Under the pieces are notes generated by a model that saw only the letters and a list, made by a program, of their open reading frames with translations, had not been told where the DNA came from and did not search any database. From Gentiana macrophylla (lineage: Eukaryota; Streptophyta; Magnoliopsida; Gentianales; Gentianaceae): DNA of 64,000 bases. The DNA is taken from NCBI GenBank assembly GCA_026214975.1, contig JAOBSW010000041.1, positions 496,001 through 560,000 of the forward strand, read 5' to 3'. The position numbers and the translations under genes were made by a program. Of this stretch, positions 9,450 through 19,503 are shown in pieces (position 1 is the first letter of the stretch; each line of letters starts with the position of its first letter).

Positions 9450-11143
9450 CATGCATTGCATCATAAAGTGACTCAAAACCAAACTCAAAAACCCCTCGAA
9501 CAAAGCCTGAATCTCCAGAACAGAAGCCGAAAAACTACTCCTAGATGTGCCTATAGCCATCAAAAAACCACCCAGAAGCTGCACGCAACACCCTATATAT
9601 AAATACCTGTCCTATGTCAGTCTGTCACCATCTTTCAAAGCCTTCACCATTAACCTATCATCCACTACTATACCTAAAGATGTCTATGAAGCTCTTATGG
9701 TTCTTGAGTGGAGGGAAGCAGTTCGTGAAGAGATGAGGGCACTAAAGAAGAATGGGACACAGGAAGTTGTTTCCTTGCTAGAAGGAAGGAAGGCGATTGG
9801 GTGTGTAAGTGGGCATTTGTGGTAAAATACAACACCGATGGCGGCGATTGAGAGGCATAAGGCCTGGTTGGTGGCCAAATGCTACTCCCAAACTTATGGA
9901 ATTGACTACTCATAGACTTTTTCACCTGTGGCTAAGCTCAACACAATCAAAGTTTTACTATCTGTGGCAGTAAACCTAGATTGGCCTCTCATATAAATGG
10001 ATGTGAAGAATGCTTTTCTTCACGGGAACTAAAGAGGAAGTGTACATGGATCCACCTCATGGTTTACTAAGCAGTTTTGGCAGCAAGGTCTGCTGGCTCA
10101 CCAAATCCTTATATGGGCTCAAACATAGTCCAAGAGCTTGGTTTGACAAATTTATGAAGTTCATGAAAATGGGGTTTTGTATAGGGGAGGTCAGATCACA
10201 CTATGTTCATAAATAAGATCTGGGAAAGGCAAGTTGACTTCTCTGATTGTATATGTGGATGACATCATCCTAATTGAGAATGATGAGGAAGAAACAACAA
10301 TAGTCAAGAAGCAGCTTGCATCAGAATTTGAAGTCAAGGATGTGGGACCCTTGAGACATTTCCTTGGGGTGGAATTAGCCAGATCTGCTAAGGGTTTGGT
10401 GTTAACTCAGAGGAAGTATACCCTAGATTTGCTGAAGGAAACTGGATTGGAAGGTGCTAGACCAGCAAGCATACCAATGGAGTGCAATCTTAAATTGGGA
10501 AGTGCCAAAGGTGATCTTGTTGATATGGCGACTATCAAAGGCCCGGTTGGGAAACTAATTTATCTAGCAGATGTGTCCTATGCAGTGAATATTTTGAGTT
10601 AGTTCATGCACTCACCAAGTGGGGCTCATACGGAGGCGGTTAAGGGATTGTTAAGGTACCTAAAAACTACACCAAGAAACGAGGCTTTACTTCAAAAAGT
10701 GTGACAACATGAGGAATGTATCTGCGTACAGATCTGGTGAGGGAGCTTGCACCAAGGAAAGGAGATCCATGACAGAGGTATTGCACCTATGTATGGGGAA
10801 ACTTAGTCACTTGGAGAAGCAAAAAACAAATTGTAAGAGTAGCAAGAATGCTCGCTAAAAGCGAAGTCGAGGGCCATGGCATTGGGGATTTGTGAAGGCC
10901 CGTGGATCAAGCAGGTGATGGAGGATATTGGAGGCGATGTGCGGACCTCACGAAGTTGTATTGTCACAACATGGCATCAATTGATATTGCAAATGACTCT
11001 GCATGCGACATGATAGGACTAAGCATGTGGAAATTGATAGGCACTTCATTAAGGAAAAACTAGAGAATTTACATGTGCCCTTTACGCCCTCTACACAACA
11101 AATTGCGGATGGGCTAACCAAAGCCTTGGTGACATGATTAAGC
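9450..11143 (+). pseudogene. CopC linker, reverse transcriptase and RNase H
   Basis: The linker (9547-9825) has HPIYKYLSYVSLSPSFKAF and WREAVREEMRALKKNGTQEV. RT follows with [36 protein letters not shown] and a preserved catalytic YVDD at 10252-10263, then SEFEVKDVGPLRHFLGVELA and SYAVNILS. RNase H (about 10620-11143) reads, with stops, RRSTTGYCTY, SKKQIVVARSSAKSEV, HVEIDRHFIKEKLENLHVPF and QQIADGLTKAL. Several stops and frame changes disable it. Parts of the RNase H segment have CG-rich replacements where copia elements usually have CTG/CAG codons (see findings). Confidence 0.85.
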
Positions 11144-11149
11144 GAGGCT

Positions 11150-11789
11150 AGGGAGAAGTAGGAAGAATTTAGCTTTTCGAAAGAAGAGAACCTCGACCGC
11201 GATAAATGTCGGACATGAAAGTAAAGGATACTATTTTTTTCCTAAGCCCCTGATTTACTAAGCTCATTTCCGTATCACTAGTCCGACTAATCTGTCAAAA
11301 AAACCGGTACGGATTTTGTCATATTACGATTATTTTGTACCGACATTTAGTATGGTTACTGAAAATTTTCATTAAATTAGTTTATAATGACCATGAAATC
11401 TTATTGTTCAGCAATCAGATGCTCTAAACAACCATAACAAAACAGTCAGTTCAGGATAATGCAAGTCATATTAAACAAATTCTACAGATACGCATCGAAC
11501 AACACGACAACAAACAAACAAATTCAAAATTTAAAGGCACAACACGACAACATGTTTTAAACTGTAACTTCACAATTTAAAGCACATGCATATTGATTCA
11601 CAAACATAGATGATTCTTCAAGCTCAATAATGCTCGTAAGTATTCAATTCCAGCTTCAAGATACTTGGTGCTCATGTTGTGTAGCATACTCTTAAGATTA
11701 AAGCTCAAACTGCTAAACAACCAAAGAAGATTTACTGTAAAATGGGAATTAAAACACAAAGATAGTGACACGAGGATGCACTTTTCAAT
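11150..11789. other. Non-coding interval with unexplained sequence
   Basis: No gene is recognised. A weak inverted repeat, taaatgtcgg (11203-11212) and ccgacattta (11340-11349), flanks 127 bp and could be a small MITE, but I see no duplication. From 11560 to 11790 the minus strand reads SMLHNMSTKYLEAGIEYL then RALLSLKNHLCL before a stop, in text that no longer resembles copia gag; it could be a captured host exon or chance. Confidence 0.35.
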
Positions 11790-12199
11790 ATCAATTTCAT
11801 TGAAAAGTTTGTTCTTATACCAAATGCTTGAGCAAAGTTGCCTTTGTCAGAGCAAGTCTTGGTGATTTGATCCCATATCTGTTTAGCAGATTTGGCAAAG
11901 AGGTGAACTTGACCAATTTCATCAATCATGGAGTTGATAAGCCATGACATTATGGTCGCATTTTTTGTTTCCCATGTGTGGTATGCGTCAAGCTGTTGGT
12001 TTTCTGGAGCTTTGATATGCCCAGTAAGATCTCCAAGCTTGCCACGCCCAGTGATGTACATACTCACAGATTGAGCCCATTGTACGTAGTTTGCAACATT
12101 CAGTTTTTTTGTGGTGATTTGAAGGGCTGGATTATCAAGTCCACCCAACGAACGAGACTAATCTGCAGATGTTGCGGAAGTAGTGCCAGATTCAGTCAT
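11790..12199 (-). pseudogene. CopD gag fragment
   Basis: A copia capsid N-terminal region. From the ATG at 12199 (MTESGTTSATSAD, then a TAG) it continues LGGLDNPALQITTKKLN, NYVQWAQSVSMYITGRGKLG, ATIMSWLINSMIDEIGQVHL and AKQIWDQITKTCSDKGNFAQA. Homology stops near 11790, so the C-terminal half, the zinc knuckle and all of pol are missing. The primer site and LTR just upstream (12274-12512) belong to it. Confidence 0.82.
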
Positions 12200-12285
12200 G
12201 GTGAGATGGTGAAGAAGAAGAGAAGGTAGACGAAGAAGAGAAGAAGTTGAAGCGTTATGCTGAAATTTTCAGCGCTCTGATACGA

Positions 12286-12512
12286 TGTGGATTTTAGAAA
12301 GAGAGAGGAGAAAACAGAGATGAGAGGCTAATGCTTTCTTAGATTGAAGATATAGAGATTACATTGTTTAAATAAAGTAGATTAAAGTCTAACTAAAAGC
12401 AATTAAGGAAATACAGCTGAGTAGTTAATAAGTAGTTGAGAGTCTACCATTAATAAAGTAAGCTGGAACTATTTAATAAAGTAAGCTGGAACTATTTAAT
12501 AAAGTAAGTATA
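12286..12512 (-). repeat. CopD 5' LTR, outer end uncertain
   Basis: It begins next to a primer site at 12274-12285 (gctctgatacga, complement of TCGTATCAGAGC). The inner end reads ...CCACA on the minus strand; the outer TG end is taken as tggagttatac (complement of ataactcca near 12512). It contains a 25-bp direct repeat, taataaagtaagctggaac, present two and a half times at 12451-12505. No partner LTR is present, so the outer boundary is a guess. Confidence 0.5.
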
Positions 12513-12877
12513 ACTCCAGTTTTTTTATAGAAGATATAATATTACTACGATAATATATCCCAATTTATAGTTTGTTATACATCTACCGGCTTGAGAGGGG
12601 GAGTGTTAGAATTAATCATCATGATTGGTTCCTAATACTCTCTCTTAAGTCTTGTTTAATTAGTTTAATCCCTAAGGGATTTGTCTTCTATTGGGTCTCA
12701 GCTCTTGGCTGAAAGTCCAACTAGCCGTTGGGACTGTACACTAGTTCCTTTTTGGCTGCTTTCTGGGTTCTAGTTGTGTTATATAAACAACCAAACTTTT
12801 CTTGTAATAGCTAAGCTTTATTCTTAATGAAATAATTAGTTATTTCTCTCCATCTTTTCTAAGCTTCCGTTCTTACA
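12513..12877 (+). mobile_element. CopE: 3' end of a plus-strand copia element
   Basis: A polypurine tract, ttgagagggggag (12591-12603), sits directly before a 274-bp LTR (12604-12877) with ends TGTTAGAATT...GTTCTTACA. The text before the tract (ttatacatctaccggc) is the usual last coding stretch of copia elements. The LTR has a TATA-like tatataaac at 12780-12788 and ends with poly-T/CT-rich DNA. Everything upstream in the element is deleted, and the LTR abuts CopF gag. Confidence 0.75.
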
Positions 12878-12879
12878 AA

Positions 12880-13236
12880 GATCGAGTACTCGCCATAGTC
12901 ACCACTACATATTGTAACTTTCTCTTTAACTCATAAATCTGAGATGTATTCTCAATATCAAAATACATTTCTTTATTCCCAATCTCCTTCGCCGTGGCCA
13001 TGAACATATCTGTTTAGGCAACAGTGGGTTCTATGGAGTTCATGAGTCATGCCATCCATCACAAAAGAATTCTTAGATCTCCATACTGGCTGCTTGGGCT
13101 TTGATCATCTCACCGGTTATATACCCTGATTTCCCATTTCCATTTTGGCCAATTTGACGGTTTGAGGCCATTCTAGATAGTTCTTCCTGAAGAAATACAC
13201 GAATTTGTAAAGACGACAGGTTGATAGATTGCATGC
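12880..13236 (-). pseudogene. CopF gag fragment
   Basis: Minus-strand frames give NYLEWPQTVKLA, GKSGYITGE, WRSKNSFVM, MNSIEPTVA, TDMFMATAKEI and NKEMYFDIENTSQIYELKRK, the same capsid blocks as CopC gag, with three frame changes. It is bounded on the left by the CopE LTR and on the right by the CopG LTR. No LTR of its own is seen. Confidence 0.72.
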
Positions 13237-13439
13237 TGTAGTTTTCTAAGATAGAATAAAGAATTATTCTTATTGAATGAGAGACTGCAAAGCAGTATAT
13301 AAATAGTATTACAGAGTAGTTCAAACGGCTAGAAGACAAGTCATTAAATGCAACTATATCTTTGTCTAGGAAAGGTGGCTAGTTAGTGTAATATTCTCGG
13401 GATTGAGGTAAAAAGGCAGCGGATTAATAAAGTAAAACA
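13237..13439 (-). repeat. CopG left (3') LTR
   Basis: The plus strand runs tgtagttttctaag to aataaagtaaaaca, matching 18656-18856 over its whole length with only a few differences. It contains tatataaatag (13288-13298). The inner end joins protease sequence directly, with no polypurine tract. Confidence 0.9.
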
Positions 13440-14299
13440 GGTTATGAGCTTCCTCCACATTTTCTTGCAAGTAGTAAAGTCCCCTTTCTTTCTTAGCACT
13501 GCCAATCTTCATCTCTGAGCCCAGAGCCTGAAAGATACAATGAGAAGAAGTGAACTTAGCCTCACACTGATTGTCATGAGTAAACTGACTAACAAAAAAT
13601 AGGTTGCAGGATAAGTTGGGAACATGTAGGATAGAGTTGAGTTGAATATCTTTTGATATAAAGATGTTCCTTTTTCCAGCAACAGTAGAGAGGGAGCCAT
13701 CAGCTATTCGTACCTTATGTTGCCCGGATGATGGATAATAAGTGGAAAAAAGTTTAAAGTTACCTGTCATGTGACTTGAAGCTCCAGAGTCAACAATCCA
13801 TGAGAGTTTACCTTCTTGTGCATCAGATGCAGAGGTATGAGTGGGAATGTTTTTGTCAGCAGAGAGTAGTTGTTTCAGCATTTCTAGTTGATCTTTGGTG
13901 AAGGGCATTGATGTTTCCACCGAGTTTGCAGAGTCTCCATGTTTATGCTCTCCCCATTGGCTGGTTTTCCTTTGATTTTGCCCTTTGTTGTTTCCACCAG
14001 CAGGTTTTCCATGGAGGATCCAGCAACCCTCTTTAAGATGTCCCTTCCCCTTGCAATGATCACAAAAAAGTTGATTCTTTTGTTCATTCTTCTTCTGATA
14101 TTCTCTCTGATTATTACCAGTATTAGCATTCTGGGTAACCAGAGCAGACAGTTCAAATTGATTAATAGTGCTTGCAGTGTGCCCTGATCCAACCATAGTC
14201 TCCCTCCTGCTTTCCTCTTTCCTAATAGAGCCAAATGCCTCCAGGATAGTAGGTAAAGGAACTTGGGCTAGGATTCTTTCCTTTGCAGCGTCATAAGTG
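13440..14299 (-). pseudogene. CopG gag C-terminus and protease
   Basis: From high to low coordinates: gag text ERILAQVPLPTILEAFGSI and KEESRRETMVGSGHTAST, a complete CCHC knuckle FCDHCKGKGHLKEGCW, a FTKDQLEMLKQLL segment, then protease with WIVDSGASSHMTG (catalytic DSG present), VRIADGSLSTVAGK and LHVPNLSCNLFFVSQ, and the pre-integrase start KKERGLYYLQENVEE. One frame of 276 codons is open, the longest intact gag/protease stretch in the left half. It then reads into the LTR. The right side is cut by the hAT element; the frame resumes beyond 18013. Confidence 0.88.
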
Positions 14300-14591
14300 C
14301 AGTGTTCTAAAACTCGCTAGGCGACGACGGTGCGCTCCAGGGGCGCCTAGCGCCCAGGCGCTTTTTTTTTTTTTTTTATTTTTAAAATTTGAAAAATTAA
14401 TACTTATCTTATTTAAATTTTACATCCTATGATCATAAAACATAAAAATCAAGTAAAAACTTGTAAATTGTGTCAAAAGATCAATGAAGCGTAGTAGCCA
14501 AAACCCAAAGTACGAAATCAATGTCATGCTCAGCGATCAACACTCAACTCAACACTCAATAGTCAATACTCTCAAGTCTCAACTCTCAAGT

Positions 14592-17185
14592 TCAATCCTC
14601 AATCTCATCATCATTATTCCCCAAGTCTCCAACTCCAACAATATCACGCTCTTTGTCCGACTCCAATTCAAAGTCCATATCTTCATGATCATCGGTATCA
14701 TCCTCCGTGGCATCGGACACAAAATCATCTTCATCAAGCTCTCTTACTTCTCCCGTATTGCGGGCACTCCTTCTTGGTTGCAATTCTTCATTTGCTCCGG
14801 ATGCTTCACTCACCATTTCCCATGTAAGGCCCGAGCCGGGTGTGACCTCCTCATCAATGTCATCATCATCTACTCCATCAACTATCCAAGATTGTGCATT
14901 TTCCGCACTTGATGCTAGAAGCACATCAACTTTGTCCTTCCTCTTCTTCTTCTTAAGAGACAATCTTGAATTGAATTGAACATAGACTAGCTTGTTCATT
15001 CGGTTGGTATCTAGTCTATTTCTCTTCTTTGTGTGTATCTACAAAAATTAAATTAACCACTAAAAAATCAATATCACACTATCACATAACTACATAAGAT
15101 AAATTATTAGAATACTTTTACCCCTTCAAAGACACTCCAATTTCTTTCACAACCGGAAGAGCTTGATGTCAACGAAAGAATCCTCATTGCAACCTTTTGG
15201 AGTTCCGGTGTATGGTTGCCATAGTTAGACCACCATCCAACTAAAATTCAAAATGACAAAAAGTAACAAACACGTTATTGAACTATATATATCAACTATT
15301 AATAGTTAATACTTAAATACTTAATAATAAAATAATACTTCATAAAGATTAAAGAGAGAGTTCATAATCATACCCGGATCAAATGTATATTGTTCACATC
15401 CTTTCAAAGCCATAGGTCTACCAAATGAACCTTCTTTGTTCTTGTAAATCACCAATTGAGTGTTCGTCACAATGTTTTGCATGTCTACATCCTCAAATAA
15501 CCGCTCCACACATGCAAAGACCGCGTCATGGATAGTGATAAGTTCATCGGAGGACAATGAAGAAGCATCTTTGTAGTAATAGTATGGATTCAACAAGTAA
15601 GCCATCAAATGAAGTGGAGTGTCAACACGCCCCTTTCCTTTACTCTCCACTATATCAAGTATAGGCTTATAACTCTCCACTCTATTTTTCATAACTTCTT
15701 TTATCTCATTCTTGGCTTTTTTGAGTTCACCATAAACAAAGCCCATAGCCGGCTTCACATCGCCATCCACAAGTCTAAGGACTTTTACCAACGGCTCAAA
15801 TACTTTCAATGTACGAGCAACCCCACTCCAAAAGGTTTGTTGTACAATGATAGAATAAGCCGTTTTTCCTTTCTTGCTCCTAGACCATTTTGTGGCTTCC
15901 CATTCATTTGAATTCACCATTTGCCTCAAAGCCTCTTTCTTCTCCAATAGACTTTGCAATGTTAAAAAAGAAGTGGCAAATCTAGTCACTCCGGGTCTTA
16001 TAATCTCTCTTCTTGTACACTTTCTCATCATTTGCAAAGTCTTGTGATGGGAGTAGATAAATATGGTAAAACTTTTGGCTTTGTTGATTATGGTCTTGAA
16101 AGTAGGGAGCTTACCAATGCCTTCAAGCATAAGATTGATGGAGTGAGTGGCACATGGAGTCCAAAAGATACGTGGTCTTATTGCCTTCAACATATCCGAG
16201 GCCGCAATATTGTTTGAAGCATTGTCGGTCACCACTTGGACCACTTTTTCTTCTCCAATGCTTTGAATACAATCATTCACATAATTAAATATGTATTCAC
16301 CGGTATGTGCATCACCGGAAGCCTCTTTTGAAGAAAGGAAAGCCGTCCCAATTCTTGAATTCACACATAAATTCATGATGCTTCTTCTCTTTCTATCACT
16401 CCAAGCATCGGTCATGATTGAACAACCATTTCTCTCCCATTCCTCTTCATGACTCTTGAGAGCCTCTTTTGTTTTCTCCACTTCCTTGTTCAAGAGTGGC
16501 TCTCTAAGTTGGTATTGTGTTGGAGGTTGGTAACCCGGACCAAATTGTCCAATAGCCTCACACATTTGTCTAAAAGCCTCATTGTCAATAGCATTAAAAG
16601 CAATGCCGCTACCATACACCCATTTAGCCACATATTGATGCACACTTTGAGTTCTTTCTTTAAAAAGTGCATCATTAATGTTTTGTTGCCTCGTTCTAGT
16701 AGGAAAAGTGTCATCCGAGACAGATTCCGGGTTGATTTGTGAGGCATATCTATCCATTGGTCCAAGAGGCCTCGGTCTTTTATTGCTTCCTCCACTTTCA
16801 ATGACTTCGATTTCATCCAACTCTTTATTAATATCAACTTCTTGCCTAGCCCTTTCACGTTCTTCATTCCCGGTTTGCTTCTTAGACACATTTGAAATAA
16901 GTGCTTCTTACGTCTCTTATCCTCCTCGGACGCCTTAGGACAAGCTTTCACATTCTTCCTTTTTCCGGTATGGAATCCGGAGATGTGTTCCTTAATTCGA
17001 TATGCTCCTCCACTATATTTATTTCCGCATTTTAAACATATCCACTTATCAGTATTGCTTGGTTCATACAATGCTCCAAACTCCCACCCAATATCATCAC
17101 TTTGTTTCTTCAATGGATTCCGGCTAGAAGAAGAAGCATTAGAAGAACCAATATTTGCATTCCCACCTTGTTCTTCTTGAGCCAT
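14592..17185 (-). CDS. hAT transposase (BED finger, DUF659, hAT dimerisation), three exons
   Basis: This cut-and-paste transposase would act on the element termini in the nucleus. Exon 1 (15374-17185) starts MAQEEQGGNANIG and has a BED zinc finger (WICLKCGNKYSGGAYRIKEH, then GFHTG). The DUF659 core follows: SIMTDAWSDRKRRS with the first catalytic Asp, VVQVVTDNASNN with the second, TPCATHSINLMLEG, and RPGVTRFATSFLTL. Exon 2 (15122-15240) encodes WWSNYGNHTPELQKVA and CERNWSVFEG of the dimerisation domain. Exon 3 (14592-15038) starts IHTKKRNRLDTNRMNKLVY and ends in a very acidic tail. GT-AG junctions and phase agree at both introns (15241-15373 and 15039-15121). The only defect is one frameshift near 16910-16925, between the BED finger and the core, which could be real or a sequence error. 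Confidence 0.9.
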
Positions 17186-18013
17186 TGTTTATCTAAAAAT
17201 AAATAAGTCTAAGTGTCAAACAAAAAAAACCAAACAAAGTTACAAAACTAGTTACTACTTAGTTAGTTACTTAGTTACTTTACTTAGTTAGTTCTACTTT
17301 AGCTATGAACTAATGAACTAAGTTTAAGTTAGAAACAATCAAACAAATTAAACCCAAAAAATCCACAATCAACTTAACAACTTTCATTAAGGCTTGAACA
17401 AATCAAGTTAATCAACAAAATGTCAAAATCCAAAAAGAAAAAAAAAACTACTCATTGAGTCATTTCATTGTTTGTTTACTACCATTGAATCATTGATTAA
17501 CACAACTACACAAGTAAATAACTTACAAATTGATAACACATTTCATTTGGATTAAAATAAAAAAATAAAAAAAAACAAAAAAAAACCAAAAGATGCTCAC
17601 CTGCGGCGGTTCAGGCTGCTTGAAGGTCCGGTGGAGGTCGTCAGTGGATGGCGGCGTGAAGGGGAGTAGGGAGGGATACCAAGTGAGAAGAAGAAGAAGA
17701 GGGGGGCGGCGGGCGGCGGCGAGGAAGAGACTAACAGAGAGAATGAGAGAGGAGAAAGGAGAGGCGGGCTGCCTGCTTTTTTTTCCTAGGTCAAGTGTAT
17801 TTTTTTTTGTTTGTAATATGATCATGTATCTAAGAAATAAAAAAAAAAAAAAAAAGCAATTCGCATTTCACGGCGCCAGTCGCCTAGGCGGCGCCGAAGC
17901 GCTAGAAGATTCGACCCGCCTAGCAAGCGCCGCCTAGAGCCTAGTCGGGACGCGGAGTGCGCTTAGCGCCAGCGGCGCCTAGGCGGCCGACTTTTGCGAT
18001 TTTTAGAACACTG
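17186..18013 (-). promoter_or_regulatory. hAT 5' region: presumed promoter, leader and subterminal repeats
   Basis: This covers the 828 bp upstream of the transposase ATG to the element end. It holds AT-rich DNA (17190-17590), a CT-rich stretch on the minus strand (17590-17770) suited to a leader, an A-run at 17838-17855 and GC-rich CGCCTAGGCG-like palindromes near the terminus. In related elements such subterminal motifs bind transposase; here that is inference. No certain TATA box is assigned. Confidence 0.45.
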
Positions 18014-18021
18014 CATAAGTG

Positions 18022-18589
18022 GGGTTTAAACCACTTAGAAACTCAAATACTCTTTCTTTTTCAAGAATTTTCTGGAAATTCCTTGCATCAATGGTGCAAT
18101 CCCAGATATTTGCAGATAAAAGATCATATTCTGCCAAAGTAATTTGAGAGAGTTGAAATACTTGGTAACATTCATTGATCACGCTTCAAATCTTTCGACC
18201 GTTTCGACACGAAGGCTTGTGCAAAATTTCCTTTATTGGAGTATGAGTGCATAGCGTTGTCCCGTATTTCCTTGGCGAGTTGAAGAAGAGATTAGTCGAC
18301 CTATATCCGGTTCCATCGAGTTGATTAGCCATGTTACGATGTTGGCATTCTCAACTTCCAGTCTCATGAGCTTCAACATCGACTTCATCCGGTTCTTTTA
18401 TGGAGCAGTTAGATAGCCAATTTTCCTTTTACCGATCCACATACATTTTGGTGATTGAGCCCATGAATATAGTTGGACCCATTCGGTTTCATGGTAGTGA
18501 TCACGGAGATTGGGGTTGTCATTACCATTCATGGAGGATATGGTAGAGTTTGTTTTGGTGGAAGTTCCATTTAAAGTGAATTCGGACAT
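18022..18589 (-). pseudogene. CopG gag N-terminus
   Basis: This is the first part of the copia gag split by the hAT element. It starts at the ATG at 18589 (MSEFTLNGTSTKTNSTISSM) and continues DHYHETEWVQLYSWAQS, GKRKIGYLTAP, and after frame changes ENANIVTWLINSMEPDIG, MNVTKYFNSLKLLWQ and EFLSGLNP, which runs up to the hAT target duplication at 18021. Several stops and frameshifts lie between 18150 and 18420, a stretch with many CG dinucleotides. Confidence 0.82.
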
Positions 18590-18642
18590 CGGATATTTGA
18601 GCAGAGGAAGATGGAGAGTCCCTTGAAAGTGTGTTTGAAGAA

Positions 18643-18856
18643 GGTTCTGATACCATGTAGTTTTCTAAGATAGAATAAAGAATTATTCTTATTGAATGAG
18701 AGACTGCAAAGCAGTATATAAATAGTATTACAGAGTAGTTCAAACTGCTAGAAGACAAGTCATTAAATGCAACTATATCTTTGTCTAGGAAAGGTGGCTA
18801 GTTGGTGTAATATTCTAGGATTGAGGTAAAAGGCAGCGGATTAATAAAGTAAAACA
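18643..18856 (-). repeat. CopG right (5') LTR (18656-18856) and primer site (18643-18655)
   Basis: The 201-bp LTR is the near-identical partner of 13237-13439. The adjacent plus-strand ggttctgatacca is the complement of a TGGTATCAGAACC primer site for initiator-Met tRNA. This fixes the element's orientation as minus. Confidence 0.92.
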
Positions 18857-19234
18857 GAATAATAAAGACATAATATTATACTTTATAGATTAGTATAATA
18901 TATGTGTTACATGTATAACAATACATGCTTTTATCAAGTTTATTGTGGTGGCACTTCTTGGACTGCCATCTTTATTTCTTGGGGTAGTCTTTCACTAACT
19001 GGTGCTTATACGGTATGTTTCCTGTATAAGAGTTTTTTGTGCAAAATCATGACACACAAAGGAAAATAAAGCATTGTCAATGCTTGCACAATTCATCCTG
19101 CAGCTAAGCACCACCGATTCTCTGATTGTATTTTTTTTTTCTCTTCCTGAAAATGCCATCTTCTCTGTACCACTCTTTGCTTCACTCTGTACAGAATTCT
19201 CCCAAGTGTCTCTTACAAGTAATATGTATTATCT

Positions 19235-19269
<35 letters not shown>

Positions 19270-19503
19270 CGGACAGTGGTTGTGTATAGTAAAGGTTTTG
19301 TTCTCAACTGTTGTGCTATTGGTACCATAGGATTACATTACCACTCTAAATCATTAAGATTAAGCTATAACGCATGGCCCTAATTTGTTTTTTTTAATTA
19401 ATTTTTTTATTTGCATAGAGTATTTTTATATTTGAATTAATTTATAATGGTATTTATATTCCATCTTTTAATGTATTATTACAAATTATTTTTGATTTCA
19501 CAG
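18857..19503. other. Host-like non-repetitive interval, no complete gene
   Basis: There is no transposon homology. Plus-strand bases 18930-19013 look exon-like, ending at a GT (gcttatacg|gtatgtttcc), with possible translation FYQVYCGGTSWTAIFISWGS; weak. At 19078-19110 there is a 33-bp match (one difference) to 4643-4675. A T-run of about 29 bases lies at 19241-19269. It probably belongs to the gene whose last exons follow. Confidence 0.35.

Larger units (their letters stand above)
7297..11150 (+). mobile_element. CopC: Ty1/copia retrotransposon relic, integrase inverted
   Basis: A plus-strand copia element with a short 5' LTR (7297-7430), primer site, gag, protease, RT and RNase H in order, but with the integrase segment in the opposite orientation (8880-9445). 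No 3' LTR or polypurine tract follows RNase H, so the 3' end is deleted. Many stops look like CAG-to-TAG, CGA-to-TGA or TGG-to-TAG/TGA changes, typical of an old methylated copy. Confidence 0.88.
14300..18013 (-). mobile_element. Autonomous-type hAT transposon
   Basis: A 3714-bp element with terminal inverted repeats cagtgttctaaaa...ttttagaacactg and a perfect 8-bp target duplication cataagtg (14292-14299 and 18014-18021), the hallmark of hAT insertion. The interrupted gag frame is restored if the element and one duplicate are removed, reading through FLSGLNPTYDAAKERI. It carries one three-exon transposase gene on the minus strand. Both subterminal regions are rich in GCGCCTAGGCG-type palindromes (14320-14362 and 17876-17990). 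Confidence 0.95.
13237..18856 (-). mobile_element. CopG: copia relic with two LTRs, internal deletion, hAT insert
   Basis: Two nearly identical LTRs of about 200 bp (13237-13439 and 18656-18856) flank gag and protease on the minus strand. The protease reading frame runs straight into the left LTR at 13440, so integrase, RT and RNase H have been deleted exactly to the LTR edge. The gag is split by the hAT element at 14300-18013. The outer flanks, catgc on the left and gaata on the right, do not match, so the two ends may not stem from one insertion. Confidence 0.85.

Noticed and set aside
11203..11349. Small MITE with taaatgtcgg / ccgacattta ends
   Set aside because: The inverted repeat is only 10 bp and no target duplication is visible; chance is likely.
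14484..14912. Plus-strand open frame of 142 codons
   Set aside because: It is antisense to exon 3 of the hAT transposase, whose strand is fixed by splice phases and domain motifs.
17593..17937. Plus-strand Arg/Gly-rich open frame starting MLTCGGSGCLK
   Set aside because: It lies in the GC-rich, CT-rich 5' region of the hAT element and has no family features; it is the complement of a leader-like stretch.
13232..18861. A 5-bp target duplication for CopG
   Set aside because: Flanks catgc and gaata do not match, so a simple single insertion cannot be claimed.
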